From JANMES01 sp038229715 (lineage in GTDB: Bacteria; Planctomycetota; Phycisphaerae; Tepidisphaerales; Tepidisphaeraceae): a stretch of 64,000 nucleotides of DNA. The position numbers and the translations under genes were made by a program. The notes beneath the pieces were generated by a model. It was not told where the DNA came from. It worked only from the letters and a program-made list of their open reading frames with translations, and ran no database searches. Each line of letters starts with the position of its first letter. Within the stretch, counting starts at the first letter, position 1. Below, piece after piece: positions 59,406 to 64,000 of the stretch. Location: contig JBBROD010000015.1 of NCBI GenBank assembly GCA_038229715.1, forward strand, positions 1 to 64,000. The letters are read 5' to 3'.

Positions 59406-60778
59406 GCGCGCGAATTATCCGCGGGCCGCTGCTCAATCCGCAGCGCGACGGCAGCGTTGAGTATTACGCCGATGGCGCTCTGGTCAGTGACGAAACCGGC
59501 GAGATCACCTTCGTCGGCAACTGGGTGGAACTGTTGCCACAGTTCGGTAGCACTCCCCCGACGGCTGAGGTAGCGCGGGGCATCCTCAGTCCGCCGTTTT
59601 TGGACGCGCACATTCACATCCCCCAGCATCCGATCCGCGGGCGGTTCGCAGAAGGAATTGCCGACAATCCGCCGGAGGGCCGACTGCTCGCGGGGCTGAA
59701 CCGCAATGTCTTCCCGGCCGAGGGAAAGTTCGCCGACATCGCGTACGCGCGTCAGACGATCGCCGAGTTCGCGCGCGACACGCTAAGCCACGGCGTGGTC
59801 GGCGGTGCCGCCTACGCCACCGTCCACGCCGACGCCGCCGATGCCGCACTCGAGCAACTGCACCGCTACTGGAGCGTCGGGCTGGTGCTGATGAACCAGC
59901 ACTGCCCTGAATACTTGAGGAATAACGAGTCCGTACTCACCCGCATCGGCTCGATGGCGCAGCGGTTCGGCCGGCGCGCGATCGTCACCGATCGCTTCGC
60001 CGTCGCGGTGGATTCCATGCTGCGAAGGCTCGCCTGTGCCGAAGCCGAGCGGTTTGGACTTCGCACACAAACCCACCTGAATGAACAGGTGTCAGAAAAA
60101 CGGCTTGTCGAGCAAACGCTGTATCCAACGGCCGGCAGTTACACCGACGTATATCTAAAGGACGGCCTGCTGGATCATCACGCCATTCTCGCCCACTGCA
60201 TTCACATGTCTGATGGGGAGTTCCAAACCGTAGCGGCCAAGCAATGTGTGATCGCGCACTGCCCCACCAGTAACACGCTGCTGGGCTCGGGCATCATGCC
60301 GCTGGATCGCGTGGAGGCGCATGGCATCGATTGGGCGATCTGCACCGACGTGGGCGCGTCGCCGACAACATCGATGCTGAATGAAATGGCACAATTTGTG
60401 AAAGTCCACGCCGGCCGATCGAGCCACGCCACGCCGTCGGCTGCGCTTTACCGAGCGACACTTGCACCGGCCCGCATCCTCGGGCTCGATCATGAGATCG
60501 GCACGTTTGTACGCGGGATGCCGCTCAGCTTTATCGAAATCGATGCCGGCCCACGCTGGAACCCCACATGGTCGGCCGACGAGGTGATCGCGGAATGCCT
60601 CCTCAATGGACGCACGACAACGTCGGCCACTGCAGCCTTGGAATCCCTGTCGCTTGGGCGCGGGGTCGCTCATGAATCGGCTGCCGAGTTGGAGCATGAT
60701 GTGCGCGAGACATCGCAATCGCTCGAGAGCAATGTGCTGTCGGTCACGCTGGCCGGAAAAAAAATCTGGCAGCGGTGA
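59402..60778 (+). CDS. guaD: Guanine deaminase
   Basis: 458 residues. Zinc ligands: DAHIHIPQHP (HxH), QTHLNEQVSEKR (His), AHCIHMSDGE (His) and CTDVGASPTTSML (Asp). It deaminates guanine to xanthine, feeding the purine pathway together with ade. Overlaps allB by 4 bases. Distant relatives deaminate other compounds, but the neighbours support guanine. Confidence 0.88.
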   Translation: MSARIIRGPLLNPQRDGSVEYYADGALVSDETGEITFVGNWVELLPQFGSTPPTAEVARGILSPPFLDAHIHIPQHPIRGRFAEGIADNPPEGRLLAGLNRNVFPAEGKFADIAYARQTIAEFARDTLSHGVVGGAAYATVHADAADAALEQLHRYWSVGLVLMNQHCPEYLRNNESVLTRIGSMAQRFGRRAIVTDRFAVAVDSMLRRLACAEAERFGLRTQTHLNEQVSEKRLVEQTLYPTAGSYTDVYLKDGLLDHHAILAHCIHMSDGEFQTVAAKQCVIAHCPTSNTLLGSGIMPLDRVEAHGIDWAICTDVGASPTTSMLNEMAQFVKVHAGRSSHATPSAALYRATLAPARILGLDHEIGTFVRGMPLSFIEIDAGPRWNPTWSADEVIAECLLNGRTTTSATAALESLSLGRGVAHESAAELEHDVRETSQSLESNVLSVTLAGKKIWQR

Positions 60779-60945
60779 ATTTGCGGTTGCGATCGCAGCC
60801 GATAAGTTTTGAGTCACCAACCCGCCTACCGATGCGAAACTGATTCGGTTCGAATCACACACTTAAAAAAACCGTAAAGCACAATGCTCGTTGTTCGTGT
60901 AAATAGGATCGAGCATGCTAAACTGCGAGAGGAGGACTTAATCGA

Positions 60946-62388
60946 ATGGCAATGCCACAACCCAATATTCTATTGCTGACCGCGGAAGACACCGGAAAGC
61001 ACCACGGTTGCTACGGCGAACCCTATGCCTACACGCCCCGCATCGACGCATTGGCGGCGGCGGGGTGTCGGTATGATCGGATGTATTCGACTTACCCGGT
61101 CTGCGCGCCCAGCAGATCGTCGTTTGTTACCGGCCAGTACCCTTGGTCGATCGGAACGCACCAGATGCGTTCCACGCTACTCAATCCGCCGCCGCTGGTG
61201 ACGCAAACGCTCCGGGAGGCGGGGTATTTTGTCAGTTGGCCGAGCAAGACGGATTTCAACTTCACGCCCCCGCCGCAGTTTGCGGATCAGACCAAAGGGG
61301 AATGGACCCAGGACCTTAAAGCCGGTCGTCTGCCCGATCAGCCGTTTCTGCTTTTTCATAATTTTTCGGTCACCCATGAAAGCACCATGTGGACCAGCGA
61401 CTTTGAGCGCAGCCCGGGGGGGGCCGCGGAGCGCAAGCAGTTTCTGAGTCTGGTGCCGGATTCGCAGCGACACCAACCCGATCGCGCGCCGGTTCCGCCG
61501 TACCTTCCGGACGTGCCGGACGTTCGCGGGGACATCGCTCGGTACTTCGACGCCCTCTCGATCCAGGATGCTCAGGTCGGCCAAGTGCTGGACGCGCTAG
61601 ACGCTTCTCCTTACCGAGACAACACTGTCGTGATCTACCTCGGCGACCACGGCCGCGGACTGGTGCGCGAAAAGCGCTGGTGCTATGCGGCCGGCCTGAA
61701 CGTGCCGCTGATCATCCGCTGGCCCGGCAAGATTCAGCCCGGGTCGTTCAGCACGGAGTTGGTCAGCGGGGTTGATCTGGCGCCAACGCTGCTGTCAATC
61801 GCCGGTGTGGCGATTCCGAAGAACTATCAAGGCCAGGCAATTCTCGGCGCCAGCCGATCGTCCGCGCCAAGGCAATACGTATTTGCTGGGCGCGACCGAA
61901 TGGACGAAACCTTCGATCGCGTCCGAGTGTGCCGTAATGATCGGTTCCATTACATCAGAAACTACTATCCGCAATTGCCCTATGCGCAGCGAAACCTGTA
62001 CATGGAGCATCAACTGACCACGCGCGCCATGCGTGAACTCGATGCCGGCGGAAAATTCATCGGGCCGACATCACTCTGGATGCAGCGGAGCAAACCGCCC
62101 GAGGAACTTTATGACGCCTTGTCTGATCCTCACATGATTAACAATTTGGCTGGTCAAAATGAGTACGCGCATGTGCTGACAGAATTGCGTTCAGCATTGG
62201 ATGATCACATCGCCGCTGTCGGCGACCTGGGTGCAGTGCCCGAGCGAGAACTCATCGCCCGCGGCTTGGTTGAGGACCGCCTCGACGAATTCCGTAAGCG
62301 AATTGCGCCACTACCCGCGCAATATAGCGTGGGGCGAGTGGACTGCGTGCTCGAACCGCACGAAGCGGATGCCTGGCAAAGCAAGTAG
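60946..62388 (+). CDS. Sulfatase, type I (first of three)
   Basis: 480 residues. The formylglycine motif is C53-A-P-S-R (VCAPSRSSFVTGQYP). Calcium ligands are in LLTAEDTGKHHGCYG and IYLGDHGRG. No signal peptide is visible (MAMPQPNILLLTAEDTG), so it may be cytoplasmic or released otherwise. GAGAGGAGG lies about 12 bases upstream, a strong ribosome site. Substrate unknown; arylsulfatase or heparan-type N-sulfatases are similar. Confidence 0.88.
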   Translation: MAMPQPNILLLTAEDTGKHHGCYGEPYAYTPRIDALAAAGCRYDRMYSTYPVCAPSRSSFVTGQYPWSIGTHQMRSTLLNPPPLVTQTLREAGYFVSWPSKTDFNFTPPPQFADQTKGEWTQDLKAGRLPDQPFLLFHNFSVTHESTMWTSDFERSPGGAAERKQFLSLVPDSQRHQPDRAPVPPYLPDVPDVRGDIARYFDALSIQDAQVGQVLDALDASPYRDNTVVIYLGDHGRGLVREKRWCYAAGLNVPLIIRWPGKIQPGSFSTELVSGVDLAPTLLSIAGVAIPKNYQGQAILGASRSSAPRQYVFAGRDRMDETFDRVRVCRNDRFHYIRNYYPQLPYAQRNLYMEHQLTTRAMRELDAGGKFIGPTSLWMQRSKPPEELYDALSDPHMINNLAGQNEYAHVLTELRSALDDHIAAVGDLGAVPERELIARGLVEDRLDEFRKRIAPLPAQYSVGRVDCVLEPHEADAWQSK

Positions 62389-62409
62389 ACCGCCAAGAGC
62401 AATGCGCCC

Positions 62410-63774
62410 ATGAGTGCATCGAACCGCCCGAATATCGTGTTGATCAACCCCGATCAAATGCGCGGCGACTTTATGACGCCCGCTGGTCACCCGTTGATCA
62501 GTACAACGAATCTTAGCCGGCTGGCCTCGATGGGAACGTACTACCCCAACACCTACACGGTTTGCCCCATGTGCGGGCCGGCGCGCACTAGTTTCGTCAC
62601 CGGGCAATACCCGATCGAGCACGGCGTGCGCGATTACGCCGGTAACATGCCCCTCGCCAAGCCCAACGCCATTGCGACGCTGCGCAGGAATGGTTATCGA
62701 GCGGCGCTGTACGGCAAGGATCACATCATCCGCAATGAAGCGATCGGCCAGTTCTACGACGAAGGCGAATCAAAATGTCTCGGCAACATGGACGAGCACC
62801 CGAATTACAAACACAGCTGGTCGAGCGGCGTGCTGGACAAGGCAAGCCCCTTCAACATCACCGAGCGCCTCACGACGGCCGGTATGCAGTTCATCGATCG
62901 GCAGGCAGCGAAGAATGAGCCATTTTTTCTGACACTCAACTATCAGGATCCGCATCCCTACTTCGCCTGTCCTGAGCCGTGGGCGTCGTTATTCCGCGCG
63001 GAGCAGTTTGAACTGCCTCCCAACTTCCGTCGCGAGCCGGTCGAGGGTGAATCGCGACGGATGACGCATTGGCGTCTCAACAGCGGCAGCTTGAAAGCGA
63101 CCGAGGACGATTTCCGCCGGGCGATGGCGATGTACTGCGGGCAAATCCGTTACGTGGACGATCAGGTCGGCAGGGTTCTTTCGCATCTTGAATCGATCAA
63201 CCTGCTCCGCAACACCATCGTCGTCTTCTGGTCCGATCACGGCGAGTTCGTCGGTGATTTCGGCGTGACGCACAAGATGCCAGGCTTTTATGAATCGCTG
63301 GTGCGCGTCCCGCTCATCATCTTCGATCCCAGCGGCCGATTGCCTCGCGGTACTTCTGACGAATTCGTCGAGATTCTGGACGTTTTCCCTACCCTGCTCG
63401 ATCTGTGCTCCCTGCCGGCAGTTGAAGGTTCACGCGCTCGCAATCTGCTCGGCCATTCGCTTCCGCGTGCTGATGTGTACAGCGAGGGTGGTCTCTATCG
63501 CCGTCAGCCGACCGAGCCGCTATCCAATCGCGAACTCCGAGCGCCCGGCTCTCCAACACATTTTGGACCGGGAGCGATGCTCAGAAACCGTGAATGGAAA
63601 CTCTGCCTGCACAGCATGGATCAGGGAGAGCTGTTCAATCTCGTCCATGACCCGCACGAGATGCACAACCTGTATCAAGACCCGAACCATCGCGAAGTGC
63701 GCGACTTGCTCATTCAGCGATTGACACAGCGGCTACTTTGCCTTGGACAGGCTCCCGAGTATCTACCCGATTGA
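62410..63774 (+). CDS. Sulfatase, type I (second of three)
   Basis: 454 residues. The formylglycine motif is C55-G-P-A-R (MCGPARTSFVTGQYP). Metal ligands are in VLINPDQMRGDFM and VFWSDHGEFVGDFG. No signal peptide (MSASNRPNIVLINPD). It begins 21 bases after the first sulfatase, so they are co-transcribed. Substrate unknown. Confidence 0.9.
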   Translation: MSASNRPNIVLINPDQMRGDFMTPAGHPLISTTNLSRLASMGTYYPNTYTVCPMCGPARTSFVTGQYPIEHGVRDYAGNMPLAKPNAIATLRRNGYRAALYGKDHIIRNEAIGQFYDEGESKCLGNMDEHPNYKHSWSSGVLDKASPFNITERLTTAGMQFIDRQAAKNEPFFLTLNYQDPHPYFACPEPWASLFRAEQFELPPNFRREPVEGESRRMTHWRLNSGSLKATEDDFRRAMAMYCGQIRYVDDQVGRVLSHLESINLLRNTIVVFWSDHGEFVGDFGVTHKMPGFYESLVRVPLIIFDPSGRLPRGTSDEFVEILDVFPTLLDLCSLPAVEGSRARNLLGHSLPRADVYSEGGLYRRQPTEPLSNRELRAPGSPTHFGPGAMLRNREWKLCLHSMDQGELFNLVHDPHEMHNLYQDPNHREVRDLLIQRLTQRLLCLGQAPEYLPD

Positions 63775-63805
63775 AAGTTCGAGTTCCGGGAGAATCAAAA
63801 CTAAA

Positions 63806-64000
63806 ATGGCTGAATCCTCTCGCCCGAATATCCTGCTGCTGTTTCCCGATCAATGGCGCGGCGACTGGATCGGATGCGCGGGAATGCGCGCATTAAAAAC
63901 CCCGACCCTCGATGCGCTGGCGGCCAACGGTACTCGCTTTACGAGATGCGCCACTCCGTCGCCGCTTTGCGCCCCGGCACGTGCGTCCCTGGCGATGGGC
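63806..64000 (+). CDS. Sulfatase, type I (third of three), cut by window end
   Basis: 65 residues from the ATG at 63806 run to the window end without a stop: NILLLFPDQWRGDWIGCAG and the formylglycine motif C55-A-P-A-R (LCAPARASLAMG). No signal peptide. It starts 31 bases after the second sulfatase stop, in the same direction. Confidence 0.88.
   Translation, partial: MAESSRPNILLLFPDQWRGDWIGCAGMRALKTPTLDALAANGTRFTRCATPSPLCAPARASLAMG

Overview
The window looks like a GC-rich (about 60 percent G+C by eye) chromosomal segment of a planctomycete, most likely a member of the Phycisphaerae. The main reasons are a Planctomycetes-Verrucomicrobia (PVM) type bacterial microcompartment operon, sulfatase genes, a flagellar block containing flhF, flhG and flbD, and many intergenic palindromic repeats, one of which is read in frame inside a protein. 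Family assignments come from reading the translations; no database search was run.

Layout. 1-608: the right end of an integrated element, with the N-terminal part of a tyrosine recombinase (minus strand) and the 3' half of a tRNA-Leu(CAG) as attachment scar. 785-2900: a TonB-like protein and the queuosine precursor genes queE and queD. 3331-12380: the microcompartment operon, in the order PduL, tandem-BMC shell protein, acetate-kinase-family kinase, BMC-H hexamer, BMC-P pentamer, CoA-acylating aldehyde dehydrogenase, BMC-P, a degenerate RpiB-like protein, BMC-P, class II aldolase, lactate/malate dehydrogenase and DeoR repressor. Together they fit breakdown of fuculose- or rhamnulose-phosphate: the aldolase makes lactaldehyde, the aldehyde dehydrogenase makes the acyl-CoA, PduL and the kinase recover ATP, and the dehydrogenase recycles NAD. 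12556-19953: trpA, an ECF sigma/anti-sigma pair with an STN-like periplasmic protein, ilvD, a HicBA toxin-antitoxin pair, efp and a short adenylate kinase. 20078-24207: divergent acs and yjcH-actP acetate assimilation genes. 24389-33301: GH42 beta-galactosidase, PAP2 phosphatase, DAHP synthase with a possible attenuator leader, a small lipoprotein, an M24 peptidase, and accB-DUF1569-accC. 33628-37098: a 1156-residue protein that I read as PPi-type PEP carboxykinase.

37253-50952 is a minus-strand flagellar block: a FliA/WhiG sigma factor, a small membrane protein, flhG, flhF, flhA, flhB, fliR, fliQ, fliP, fliO, fliN, fliL, flbD, flgE and flgD. fliM is not between fliL and fliN. 51351-60778 is a plus-strand purine and ureide degradation cluster: adenine deaminase, ureidoglycine aminohydrolase, a ketol-acid reductoisomerase (KARI)-like protein, allantoate amidohydrolase, OHCU decarboxylase, uricase, HIU hydrolase, allantoinase and guanine deaminase. 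Three sulfatases follow, the last cut by the window end.

The most interesting points are: (1) the KARI homologue inside the ureide cluster, which has lost two metal-binding glutamates and the active-site lysine and may be an oxidoreductase for a ureide hydroxy/keto acid; (2) a tandem-BMC shell protein with a PduT-like cysteine in a PVM-type operon; (3) a degenerate RpiB-like protein in the same operon; (4) at least ten families of long inverted repeats, often built from 7-10 base units, filling most gaps of the microcompartment operon, with one case of an element nested in another and one inside the adenine deaminase coding region; (5) a terminator/antiterminator arrangement before the DAHP synthase gene.
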